A stretch of 64,000 bases of DNA, from assembly GCA_951640195.1 (NCBI GenBank), contig OX621163.1, positions 2,790,001-2,854,000 of the forward strand, written 5' to 3'. Positions 1-10,240 of this stretch are shown one piece after another. The DNA comes from Porpolomopsis calyptriformis. Its lineage: Eukaryota; Basidiomycota; Agaricomycetes; Agaricales; Hygrophoraceae. The translations under genes were made by a program, and so were the position numbers. Positions within the stretch are counted from its first letter, which is position 1, and each line of letters opens with the position of its first letter. Below the pieces are notes generated by a model. That model ran no database searches. It worked only from the letters and a program-made list of their open reading frames with translations, and was not told the DNA's origin.

Positions 1-593
1 ACGAGAGTGTGGTTCGAGCAATGTTGAAAAGATCTTGTCGAAATGCAGTAGGATCTGAGCTGCATAGGGATCAGAACGAGGGAGGCTAATTCCAGAAGCA
101 AGACTCACGCGCGATCAGTAGCGGCCTTCTCCAAAGCGGCCAAGGCAGCGAGACTGGCGATCCGGTATCCCTCCACGATAGTCTGTGGGTGAATCTTTTG
201 TGCGATCAACTTCTCCGCTTCCCTAAGCAGCTCTGCGGCCAGGACGGTGACGGTTGTGGTCCCGTCTCCGACTTCGTCGTCCTGCACCTTTGAGATATTG
301 ACCAATATTTTCGCTGCGGCGTTGTCAAGCTGGATTGACTTGAGGATGGTCGCCCCATCATTTGTGACATTTATATCACCGGTGGACGCGGATTGGAGGA
401 TCTTGTTCATACCCTTGGGTCCGAGAGTTGACTTGACGAGGTCTCCGAGTGCCAAAGCACCGACGAAGGACGACAGACGGGCATTCTCCGCCTTTTCCTC
501 CGTCGCCTAAGCAAGTCCCAGTTCGTCGTGAGCGGTGAATCGTGCGCGCACATGAAATCAACCTACCTGTTCACCCAGAATCTGCATGGACAT
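1..593 (-). CDS. CCT2: T-complex protein 1 subunit beta (CCT2), 5' part
   Basis: Subunit beta of the cytosolic TRiC/CCT chaperonin, which folds actin, tubulin and other proteins in an ATP-driven ring. Three exons are visible on the minus strand: 593-567 (nine codons from ATG), 506-109 and 59 to beyond the window edge. They are separated by a 60-nt intron (507-566, GTAGGT...TTAG) and a 49-nt intron (60-108, GTGAGT...GCAG), and phases agree across both junctions. The protein shows [13 protein letters not shown] and VTNDGATIL, then the nucleotide-binding GDGTTTV motif, followed by [20 protein letters not shown], and after the last junction [14 protein letters not shown]; all are characteristic of the beta subunit. 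About 160 of roughly 530 residues are present; the rest lies left of position 1. The next gene starts 76 bp away on the other strand, so the two share a bidirectional promoter. Confidence 0.95.
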
Positions 594-669
594 GCTTGAA
601 CGATGTCGTCTCTAAAATTCTCACGCTCAATTTCCGAATCGGGATAAAGCTCGCCCATCGTCCTCGACA
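594..669. promoter_or_regulatory. Bidirectional promoter region between CCT2 and the UPRT gene
   Basis: Only 76 bp separate the two start codons. No clear TATA box is visible; a short pyrimidine-rich stretch precedes the plus-strand ATG. The role is inferred from position alone. Confidence 0.5.
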
Positions 670-1708
<1,039 letters not shown>

Positions 1709-2049
1709 GCCCCGTCAGCTTGTATTGTACGGCGATCTGATGGTTATCCAGATACTGCACATGAAATGCATCTGCGATGGCAAAGTGGTCTTGAGCATTG
1801 TTCTCTTTCTTTTCTCAGTAGACAAACGGACGAAATTCATATGCATCTCCCTCAGCTGTGATCCTGAACGATGTGCTTTCTACCGGTTCCTCACGTACAT
1901 ACTCGGTAGTGATCAGCCGACGACCTTCGCTCCCCCTTTAGTCTAAGTCCATACGGATACGGTCAAGGCTCGAGCTTGAGCAACCCAGTCCCCACTGTCC
2001 TTTCTTTCACACCACAACCTCGCTCTTTTCGTTTATTTTATCCCTTCTA
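1709..2049. other. Intergenic region between UPRT and EMG1
   Basis: 341 bp holding the UPRT 3' UTR and the EMG1 promoter. A pyrimidine-rich stretch lies just upstream of the EMG1 ATG. I see no further gene. Confidence 0.5.
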
Positions 2050-3425
2050 ATGACCGATGTCGTCCCTGCTCGTCGTCGTCGCCATTCGGGAACACACACT
2101 CCGCCGCCACATCTAGACATCGCACCCCCACCGCGACCAAAGTCTACACCAGCACACGAACGCCCACTTCAGCGACGTCGACAACATGGCCCTGACTCAG
2201 ACGAGGATTTAGAGCCGTCGAACATGGAACAACAACCAGATTCCTCATCCTCCTCTGAATCACCCCCGCCTTATCTAGAGGTGATCACTCCAAAAGCCGT
2301 GCCCGTCCCACACTCCATGGCACGCGAAAGACCCACCCGGCCTTTGCCTGCCTCAAAATCCCGCAAGATGGCCCCTACTTCCCGTAACCCTATACCCATT
2401 CCCGCTAACCCGTCCATGTTGCCCGTCCAGGCCCACGTTCCCCGCGGCGGAGCAGCCTCCACGCAGAGAAGACTCTTTGTCGTCCTCGAGCAAGCCTGTC
2501 TGGAAGCATATCGGATTACCAGCGGGGCAAAGGGCAAAAATGGACGCGGAGAAGCCGAGGTCAAATACACGTTATTGAATTGTGACGATCACCAAGGTAT
2601 CCTAGCAAAGACTGGAAGGGATATCGCCGATGCTAGGCCCGATATCACCCATCAGGTCGGCAGATTACCATCTTTCGCTCTTTTATCGATCTGATCTTGA
2701 ACCCACGCGCCTCTCAGTGCCTGCTTACCCTTCTTGATTCGCCGTTAAACAAGGCTGGTCTACTCCAGGTCTTCATTCATACTGCAAAAGGTGTCCTCAT
2801 CGAGGTCAATCCACATGTAAGGATACCAAGGACGTTCAAACGATTCAGTGGTTTAATGGGTGCGTTCAAAGTCGCTGGGGGATGCGGAGTAGCCTGCTGA
2901 TGATGTTCAACCAATAGTCCAACTTTTACACAAGCTCTCTATACGCGGAGTGAATGGCCCAGAAAAATTACTCAAAGTAATCAAAGTACGTAGCCGCTCC
3001 TGACCCTTCTTGGATCATGTTCCGCCCTTCTCATCCACATCCAGAACCCAGTGACGGACCATCTGCCTGTCAACACTATAAAACTAAGTACGTCCCCCTT
3101 TGTGGTTATTCAAGTGACTTGACCAAAGCCTCCCGATCACAGCTCTATCCGGGGACGCACCAACTGTCCGTCTATCGCACTACCTTCCAACTCTTCCCGA
3201 GACGCATTCCATCGCAGTCTTCGTCGGCGCAATGGCCCGCGGCAAGGACGACTTTGCAGACGCAATCGTGGATTCAAAAATCAGTATCAGTGATTATCCC
3301 TTGAGCGCATCAGTCGCATGCGGCAAGGTACGAACATGAGCCTTTGCTATTGGGAAGCTGACCTGTTGAGTTTTGGCGTGGCACAGTTTTGTTGCGCGTT
3401 GGAAGAGATGTGGGATATCGTTTGA
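2050..3425 (+). CDS. EMG1: 18S rRNA pseudouridine N1-methyltransferase Emg1/Nep1
   Basis: SPOUT-class methyltransferase that modifies a hypermodified pseudouridine of 18S rRNA and is needed for 40S subunit assembly in the nucleolus. Six exons join in frame: 2050-2655, 2718-2859, 2918-2985, 3045-3087, 3143-3327 and 3387-3425, giving about 360 aa. The conserved core starts near residue 140 with [17 protein letters not shown] and continues with [74 protein letters not shown], a loop with FVGAMARGK and the final [12 protein letters not shown], all diagnostic of Nep1. The first 140 residues are Pro/Ser/Arg-rich low complexity and have no counterpart in the roughly 250-residue yeast protein. The real start could lie further in, but the frame is open from 2050. 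It ends in TGA, so TGA is a normal stop in this genome. Confidence 0.93.
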
Positions 3426-4191
3426 CAATCACCTTGCTTTTTTCTTTTTTTTTTTTCTTTTTGCAGTTGTATCTCTACTTTTTTCTTTCTTCTTCCTTTT
3501 TTTGAGATTTTTGCTCTTTTCGCAGTTCCACTACGGCCGTTGCTCAGGTCGCCCAGCCCATGATACAAGCACTGTAAAAAATTCCCTGCTATTCAACCGC
3601 AACCACATCCCCACACGCATATCATCACCTTTTGGCACTATATACGTTACTTAGACCTGTTGCTACTACGACTCAACTCGTAACTGGGTATGCTGGATGT
3701 ATATGTTATATCATCTAGACCTTTCCAGTCATAGTGTGTTTTATCAACCATATGAAGTGCATGCTGTATCTGGATTTACACCATGGGGTAAGTTAACACA
3801 TTGATTTCCTTCCAGCATTTAGCAATCCTGCTACCTGCTTATTATTTCAGCTAAGTTGATGCTGTGGGAAAGTAATTCCATAAAAAAAATTGCCCATACA
3901 GTTGTTTCTTAAGTTACCTTGTACTTCTCCTGCATACATAAACCATGTATCCTTTTTAAATGTAATACCATTGTAAACAACGTGCATTGCCATTGGAAAA
4001 CGGCCCTTATCTAGTTACTGATATTGAGTGGATTTACTTCCCACAGTGTACTCGGGCCGGTCGTCATTTGTCTGATCGCCCTGCACTGGATATAAAGGCT
4101 CGCTTGACTGGATCCTTGTCTCAGAGCTGGTCTCTTCCCATCATCACTCTTGTGTGCACATTTTACCATTGTGCTTGCTACGATCTTCATC
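3426..4191. other. Intergenic region with poly-T tracts
   Basis: 766 bp without a supportable gene. It holds the EMG1 3' end with long T tracts (about 3437-3500), AT-rich sequence, and the promoter of the next gene. Confidence 0.5.
4091..4097 (+). promoter_or_regulatory. TATA box of the secreted-protein gene
   Basis: TATAAAG about 100 bp upstream of the ATG at 4192, in an otherwise GC-balanced stretch. Confidence 0.5.
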
Positions 4192-4809
4192 ATGCGCTTT
4201 TTTCATCCTCTTGCCATCATACTTTGTTTGGCTGTTGCCACATTTGCATTGCCCTTTGTACGCATCCAAACAGACTCTTGACTTGAATTTCCTTGACTTG
4301 GCTTCAGCCAGCCAGTGATCAAGCGATCGACAAAGTAAGCCTACGTCGTTTTGCGTTGTTGTTATCTTATCCCACGTATATAGCTCCTCATCACATTCGC
4401 CCCCAAAATCATGGAGAAGGAGAAGGGTGCGCTCAGGGCGCATGCGTTGTACTGGTATAAGAGTCTACCGACTTCCCACAAAGCTTTCCAATGTGGACGG
4501 ATCCACATCTACCAAGGTTACCACACCAGCGATAGAGACACGGAACTTCATGCAACCGCTCAGGCCCACTACGGGACGAAGAAAGGCAGAGATAGTCGTA
4601 TTGGCACATACCACCTTGTTTATGCTGAGGGGCCGGAGGGACCACAGGCTAAAGGTGATGCGCAGGGTTCACAATCGAAGGGGTCTCAAGCTGCACCGGA
4701 GGAACCACAACCGGAGGGATCACAAGCGGGGGGATCACAATCGAAGGGACCACAACCGGAGGGAACACGGCCTAAAAATAGGAAGAAGAAGAGAAAGAAA
4801 CCAAAGTAG
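4192..4809 (+). CDS. Small predicted secreted protein with a repetitive basic tail
   Basis: I do not recognise the family. Three exons join in frame: 4192-4257, 4308-4334 and 4384-4809, giving 172 aa. Exon 1 is almost entirely a signal peptide (MRFFHPLAIILCLAVATFA). The middle part (about residues 25-110) is a compact region with several His and Tyr residues and one Cys. The last 60 residues are tandem degenerate units of the type EGPQxxGSQ-SKG, ending in a cluster of Lys/Arg (RPKNRKKKRKKPK). The repetitive DNA (about 4625-4770) keeps a second frame open that would be Arg/His-rich, but that frame lacks the signal peptide and spliced start. A secreted effector or cell-wall protein is possible; the basic tail could bind an anionic polymer. 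Both are inference. Confidence 0.65.
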
Positions 4810-5290
4810 CGCACATGTCACAGCTAGATGAACATAACGGCTGGCACCGATCAAAGATAGAAAACACTATTGCGAATTTCCTGTCTCGATCCACCATAAA
4901 ATGAGCTTCCCATGGATTTCAGGCTATTTTTGCCAAGTACAAGGATACTTTTTAGCAAACTTCTCAAGGAGGCCGTCTTTTACCAGCCTCCGTCTTACTC
5001 TCCGATTCCGATGAGGCTTGGGCGACGCGACGCATTTAAAAGTGCTGCTAAGTTGGTGATCACCGACATATGACAGAAGTTGGCCTGGGATTTCAGCGGG
5101 CCAGGATCAATATCGGAGAAAAATTTAACGCATACTGTGTTGTAGTCTCCGGATTAGAAAAAAGTGCGAGTGTGCGTCGGTCTCTTGAGTGAAAACTTTT
5201 TGATCAGGTTGGCGATAGCTGTTGCACAATAATGCATCTATTTCTCCTCATTTAAAGTACCTATCACAAGAACTACTCGCCCGGTAGGAT
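4810..5290. other. Intergenic region between convergent genes
   Basis: About 480 bp containing the 3' ends of the secreted-protein gene and of cyclin C. No gene or repeat is evident. Confidence 0.5.
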
Positions 5291-6867
5291 CTAACCGGCA
5301 GCTTGCGCCCTCTCCAGCATCTTGTTAATCGCAATAGGCCGACCGCTCGCCTGATGCGCCAAGTCAGCCAATCTGGCTTCTCTCATCTTCATCAACACTC
5401 TCGTCAGAAGCGAGGGTGTCACCATAGTGTCCCCACCGCTCCCAATGCCCCCATCCTCTCCCCCACCATCGCCGTCCCCGGAGGGCAGCCATCCCTCCGT
5501 GTCCTCGGCAATGTCTGGTGGCGTACCGCCATTACTCTGGCTTCTCATGCTCCCTGGACGGGACGCCGACACGGACGCCGCCGCCGATTTCGAACCTGCA
5601 CTCCCAGCACCGCTCGTATTCGTAAACAATGGCGATGCCGACGTGACAGGTTTAGCCGAGTCAGGTGTCGGGTCCTCCCTGTACCGTTCCCATAGGGCGT
5701 ACATTGAGACAATTTCTTGCACAATGGTCGCGACGAGGGGGAGGGAAACGTTTAGTTCTGACAGGAATGCGATTGGGTCGTTGCTTGTTGTGGGCTTTGG
5801 TTGGCTCCCGCTGTTCGAATTGGCCTGGCGGGAGGATCGGCGTGGTCGTGGAGGGGGTTCTTGTGATGCGGGTCGAGGGTTATTGATGATGGTGTTGTGT
5901 GTCGGAACGTGTAGGACGAGGGTGATGTATATGGCGGCAATCGCGATCAGATGTGGAGGGTAGAGGAGACACAGTTCGGATCGGAACGTGTCATTGATAA
6001 CGAACCTTGCACATAAAAAATAGAGTGAGTTGGGATGTGAGATAGACGACATCGACTTACCACGCTAACTGCAACGCGCCTTCCTGCAGCTCAAGCTGGC
6101 CTTCTCCCGTTCCCCAGTAGCGGGGTCCATCGTCCACTCCTACACCCACTTCACCTGCCTCGGCATCTAGCAAACCATCTGAACTACCTGCATTCTCCTT
6201 CTTACACAAAGTAAAGAGCGTTCTGTACGGGTGAAAGATGGTTAGATCGCATTCGAGATCGTCTACGAGATAAAATTCCATCTCTGCAAGCTTGGCATTG
6301 TCAGAAGGGAACATCCCGATTGCGTAGTTTTCCTCTTGTAGGGAATACGCGAGTCAGCATGAGCCTTGAAAGAAACCAAGTGAGATGCTTACGACTGAAT
6401 AACGATCGCGCCTCTGCAACAACGCTCTTGATCGGCACGGGGCTTTCCTCAGCCTTCGCTGCAACGTAGCAGCATGCGGCCATGACGAGAAACGGATCTG
6501 TCTCGCAATATGAGTTTTTGACGTAGAATCTCCGGAAGAACACGGTCGCGGTGGCGATAACCCGCTGGCGCAATGAGAGCTTTTTGCCAAGTTTCGATAT
6601 GGCTGGCCAAAGTACCGGTTAGAAAGAGTGGGCAATAGGTAAAAGGAGCGTACCATTTGCAAAGAAGATGAGAAGAAATTCAAGGTGTTGTGGATCATCC
6701 ACGTACTGCAGGTCGCATGCCCGAGCCTGCTTAAGAGTTACCCGGTCGACGATCCAACGTTTGCTGTGGATAACATGGCATACCAGTGTTGTAAGTTAAC
6801 TGTCATCGCATCGAGTGCTGACCTTGGCTTCTCACTAATGTGAACTCGACCAAAAATCCGTCGCCAT
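5291..6867 (-). CDS. Cyclin C, Mediator kinase-module cyclin (Ssn8/Srb11 type)
   Basis: Regulatory partner of Cdk8 in the Mediator kinase module, a nuclear regulator of RNA polymerase II transcription. Five exons on the minus strand keep frame: 6867-6836, 6763-6654, 6602-6393, 6334-6061 and 6005-5291, giving about 446 aa. The N-terminus FWSSSHYKRWIVDR, the first cyclin fold with LSLRQRVIATATVFFRRFY and the segment CETDPFLVMAACCYVAAKAEE, the helix FYLVDDLECDLTIFHPYR, and the second fold FVINDTFRSELCLLYPPHLI match cyclin C. Two additions make it longer than yeast (323 aa) or animal proteins: a roughly 35-residue acidic/Gly insertion before the second fold and a C-terminal Ser/Gly/Pro-rich tail of about 150 residues. 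The first ATG lies 121 bp from the mannosyltransferase start on the opposite strand. Confidence 0.92.
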
Positions 6868-6988
6868 ACGTCCAGACGTTCACCGCGATCAGTGCAAGTG
6901 ACCAAAACGTGACAAGCTCTAATAGGCTGCAGGACACGTCAATTCCCCGCACATCTAATCTACCCGGTGATTCCTATCTCTTTCCGTC
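6868..6988. promoter_or_regulatory. Divergent promoter between cyclin C and the PMT gene
   Basis: 121 bp between opposite start codons. No TATA box is obvious. Assigned from position. Confidence 0.4.
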
Positions 6989-7255
6989 ATGTCTGGCAGC
7001 GTAAGAGCCAGAAGGCCAGCGTCGCCACCGCCAGAACTTGCACGAACGGGCCCAAGATTTCCCCACGCACGCCAGGACCATCCAAACGCCGACGCACGGC
7101 GAGCCGCAGCATCAAAGGGTTTTGTACCAGGTCGTAAAACTCACCCGCCCGGAGGCCTGAAGGTGACCTCAGGAGAGTGGAAGTTGCTGTTGATCATCAC
7201 CCTAGTAGCTGCAGCCGTGCGCTTGTTTCATCTGTCAAGGCCTAATAGCGTGGTC
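6989..7255 (+). CDS. Protein O-mannosyltransferase, first exon only (truncated)
   Basis: N-terminal part of a PMT-family dolichyl-phosphate-mannose:protein mannosyltransferase, an ER membrane enzyme that starts O-mannosylation of secretory proteins. After about 58 polar, Pro/Arg-rich residues the sequence has the PMT signature LKVTSGEWKLLLIITLVAAA followed by VRLFHLSRPNSV, which is the first membrane helix. In the family this is followed directly by V-FDEVHFG and the catalytic lumenal loop. Here homology ends at the GTG GT of 7251-7255, and at 7256 a 23-bp transposon terminal repeat begins. The remaining roughly 700 residues are not in the window. Either the gene was disrupted by Plavaka-1, or an intron begins about here and the element sits inside it; the first looks more likely because no consensus donor is present. 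Confidence 0.8.
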
Positions 7256-7278
7256 ATCAGCAAAAGTGCTAAAGTCAT
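7256..7278 (+). repeat. Terminal inverted repeat, left copy
   Basis: 23 bp starting CATCAGCAAAAGTGCTAAAG; a perfect inverted match lies at 50065-50087. It abuts the truncated host PMT exon. Confidence 0.8.
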
Positions 7279-8071
7279 GCATGACCTGTTAGTGGTAGCA
7301 TCAGCAAAAGGGTGAGGGGCTTATATTGGTATATAAACCTAAAAAGACGAACAAGCGCATATAAGTCTCACAAGGCTGGCGGATACTATACATTGTTCAG
7401 CTTTTTTAAAAGGCATAAAAGTATGGTAGACATTGTATTTAGTTTTATGGTCCGCAAACTCTGGTAGACCTTTTATCTGACTTTAGCCCTGACAATTGGT
7501 AAAGTCTTATAAAAGGTGATACATCTCCCAACACAATTTCTTGACTTTTATACACTCTTAACCAGATACAAGGGACGCCAGAGCATAAATCCCCCACCAG
7601 ATGTGATATCAGAATCTTTGGCTTGCTTGCGCTGGTAATTCACAACAAATTATTGTTCAAATGATAATTTATTTGCAATGTAACATGATGCGGCAGTGGT
7701 AACGAAAAAAGACAACAGAACATGCGAGTGATGCGAGATGAGAATACAGCGAAAACGAGTGATACGAGATGAGGATACACTGAGCCCAGGATGAGAAGCC
7801 AGCGGGACGGGAATACAGTGAGACGAGAAAGCAGCGAGATGAGAAGCAGGACAAGAAGGCCAGACGAGAAGGCAGCGAAGGTGAACATATCTGGGATGAA
7901 AACACATAAGTCTGGAGAAACGAAGTGTTAGAGAGTGGAAACATCATGGAGTTAGTCTATCAAATGAGGACGCCATGTTAATGGCATGGTATGCAGGTTG
8001 CGCGGGTTAATTTCTTTGAGCACCGCAGACGTTAATCCCTCTGAAAATCACTAAAGCAACGGAGAGGGAAC
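7279..8071. other. Plavaka-1 left subterminal region
   Basis: No gene. Short motifs recur (TGGTAGAC, CTTTAGC). 7711-7880 is a degenerate direct-repeat array of GAGATGAGAA-like units, which keeps a spurious minus-strand frame open. Confidence 0.5.
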
Positions 8072-10019
8072 TTACCTCTTCCTCTGACTCTTTGCCCGGG
8101 ATGCCAATGTGGTCTTGTGGGCACCACCCTTCTTTCGTTTCCCGCCAGGTTTCGGTGACGGTTGAACCGTCAACCTGTTTATGTCCACTGAGGGAGCGGG
8201 ACTGCTCAACCTGGATGAGCGGTCACTATCATTGGGGGGCGGGGGGGGTGAGACGCGTTGACGGATAGTGTTTCCTTGTATACCCCTGACTTGTTCGTTG
8301 CCTAGGCTTTCATCTTGGGGGGGTCCTTCCATTCCCTGAGCACTGTGATGACCATCTTGCTCTTGATTATGGTTGCGTGCATTCTCTTGATTGGAATCTT
8401 GAGGGTGTTGATTAGCTGGTGCGTCATCCTCCTGATACAACTCTTCCATGTTATCCTCAGGCTCACCCTCTATCCCTTTCCCTTCGGTGCGTCGACGGTG
8501 GGCCATGCGCCGCATTACTTCAAGATCATCGCATTCTGGGTCAGATTCTAGGGTCCGGCAATCGTCTCTGCCATAACTATTGCCAAAGGCAGGCACAGCT
8601 CTGTAGACATGTCAGTAGGTACAAAACTGGTTGGATCGACTTACTGATTCCACCATCTGAGCGTTTCCTTGACCCAATGACTGCCAAGCCCCCTATCCAG
8701 ATCAAAAGCTTTCAAGACGGTGTTGTAGAATACTTCTAAGTCGAATTTCCCATCTAATTTGTTCCAGGTTTCAACCGAGCTGAGCATAAACTGAGTCTAA
8801 CAATAGGGTCACTGGTAGTAGCCACACAGCAAGACTATCAGTGAACGAACGCACCATTACACAAGCGTATGCGATAGTGCATAGAGTCAGCGCTGTTAGC
8901 CGATGGATCTTCGCCTTGTATCCCTTGGTAGATTTGGTAGCCCTACCAGTTGCTGCAGTGCTAGGCCCCATAAATATGTGTCGATAAACCTTTCCAGTGA
9001 GAAATTTCATCAGTGGAATATTATCCGAAGCTAGAATCAAGTAGTACATACACGGACAAGAACATGGCCACGAAAAAGGCCAACTTCTCGTTTATCCAGA
9101 TCGTATGCGATAGTATTATCGTAAAGAAAGTGAGGGAACTCCTTGGAACCTACGAAAATCGTAGCGTCATTGATTGCTGCCATAAATCCCCTGTAAAATT
9201 TGAGTGTATCAATCCAATAACCTATCTTTGAGATGTACTTACTCTGGATCGATATCAAACTCATGAAGGCGACGTTGCGGACATAGCAGACATGCCGTCT
9301 GCTTGTGATTGATCCCACGTTGCGCTTTGGGGCCATGAGGGGCGAGCGCTGGCTCAAAAGCAGCAGTGTTGAAGTCTCCTGCAAGGATGTACCGGATTCC
9401 GCGAGTCCGGAGTGAGTAGATATCTTCACTCCGAGCATTACTTGCAGCCTGGGACATCTGCGTGGACATTAGCATGGACATGAAAAGTTCCGCAAATACA
9501 TAACTTACCATGTCCACAAAACGATCCATCATATCCGGATCCTTCTCAAAGGTGAAAGCAATATCGAAGAAGTTGGGAATAAGGCTTGAAAAATACTGGT
9601 AGAGTCGGACGTGATGTTCTCAGGCAGTCCGCATCTGTACGGTCTCATTTGGCCGGGGCCTGTCATAGCCGCATGCAAATTATAAGTAATGGATATAAAA
9701 TAACAACCTTACCGTGGTTCCACCCCTTCCTCCTCCCAGGCCTTTGTCGCATACTCGTCCTCCATACCATCAAGCAAGACAAGCCTCAGGTCCACAAACA
9801 GGTGAATCCCAAGTGGAAACCATCAGGCCGTTTTCAGATATGGTGCTATCGGATTCGAGTGACTGAAGAAATTTGCAGGCATAAAAAACTAGGTGTGGGA
9901 GCTACGTACTCAGGTTTTTTGCATTTGCCATTGGGCCGGGATTCTCCAAGGATGCGAGTTAGAGCGGCAGAGTGGGCATATTCACGCGGTTCCAGAGGGG
10001 GAGGTGAGTGCGAAGACAT
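8072..10019 (-). CDS. DUF6698-type accessory protein of Plavaka-1
   Basis: Multi-exon gene divergent from the Plavaka transposase (221 bp between ATGs). The likely first exon starts at 10019 (MSSHSPPPLEPREYAH) and ends at a GTACGT donor. Later exons read AGDFNTAAFEPALAP, RGINHKQTACLLCP then FDIDPE, KFYRGFMAAINDATIF, FPHFLYDNTIAYD, GLFRGHVLVRVYRHIFMGPS, and KIHRLTALTLCTIAYACV, the order of blocks I associate with DUF6698 of Agaricomycetes. The last exon (8596-8072) is an acidic, Gln/Asn-rich tail ending in a basic SPKPGGKRKKGGAHK segment. The function of this family is unknown. The same gene occupies the same position and orientation in Plavaka-2, so it is probably a component of the transposon and not cargo. 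Exon boundaries near 9600-9990 are uncertain and some frames there contain stops. Confidence 0.65.
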
Positions 10020-10240
10020 GATGGGAGGGAATGGGGGTGAAAATTTTGGGGAAGAGGTTTTTATACGAAGTCCAAATTCGGATCAATGATGTAATTGCGC
10101 ATACAATTGTATTACATTATTTGTACATGCATACATTTACTTCTCAGCATTTAATGTGAGTCTCTCATTGCTCTACGTACCATCTCATCTCACATTCCTT
10201 CCTGTAGCGTATATCAATATAATCTCATGCCGAGCATAGT

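Noticed and set aside
4427..4831. Arg/His-rich 134-aa frame overlapping the secreted protein gene
   Set aside because: It arises from the repetitive DNA in another frame; only the other frame joins the signal peptide exon through good splice sites.
5427..5963. 178-aa plus-strand open frame
   Set aside because: It is the antisense of the cyclin C C-terminal exon, whose protein and splice sites are clear.
7640..7947. Hydrophobic minus-strand frames of 82-92 aa
   Set aside because: They come from a degenerate GAGATGAGAA direct-repeat array; three frames are open together, as expected from a repeat.
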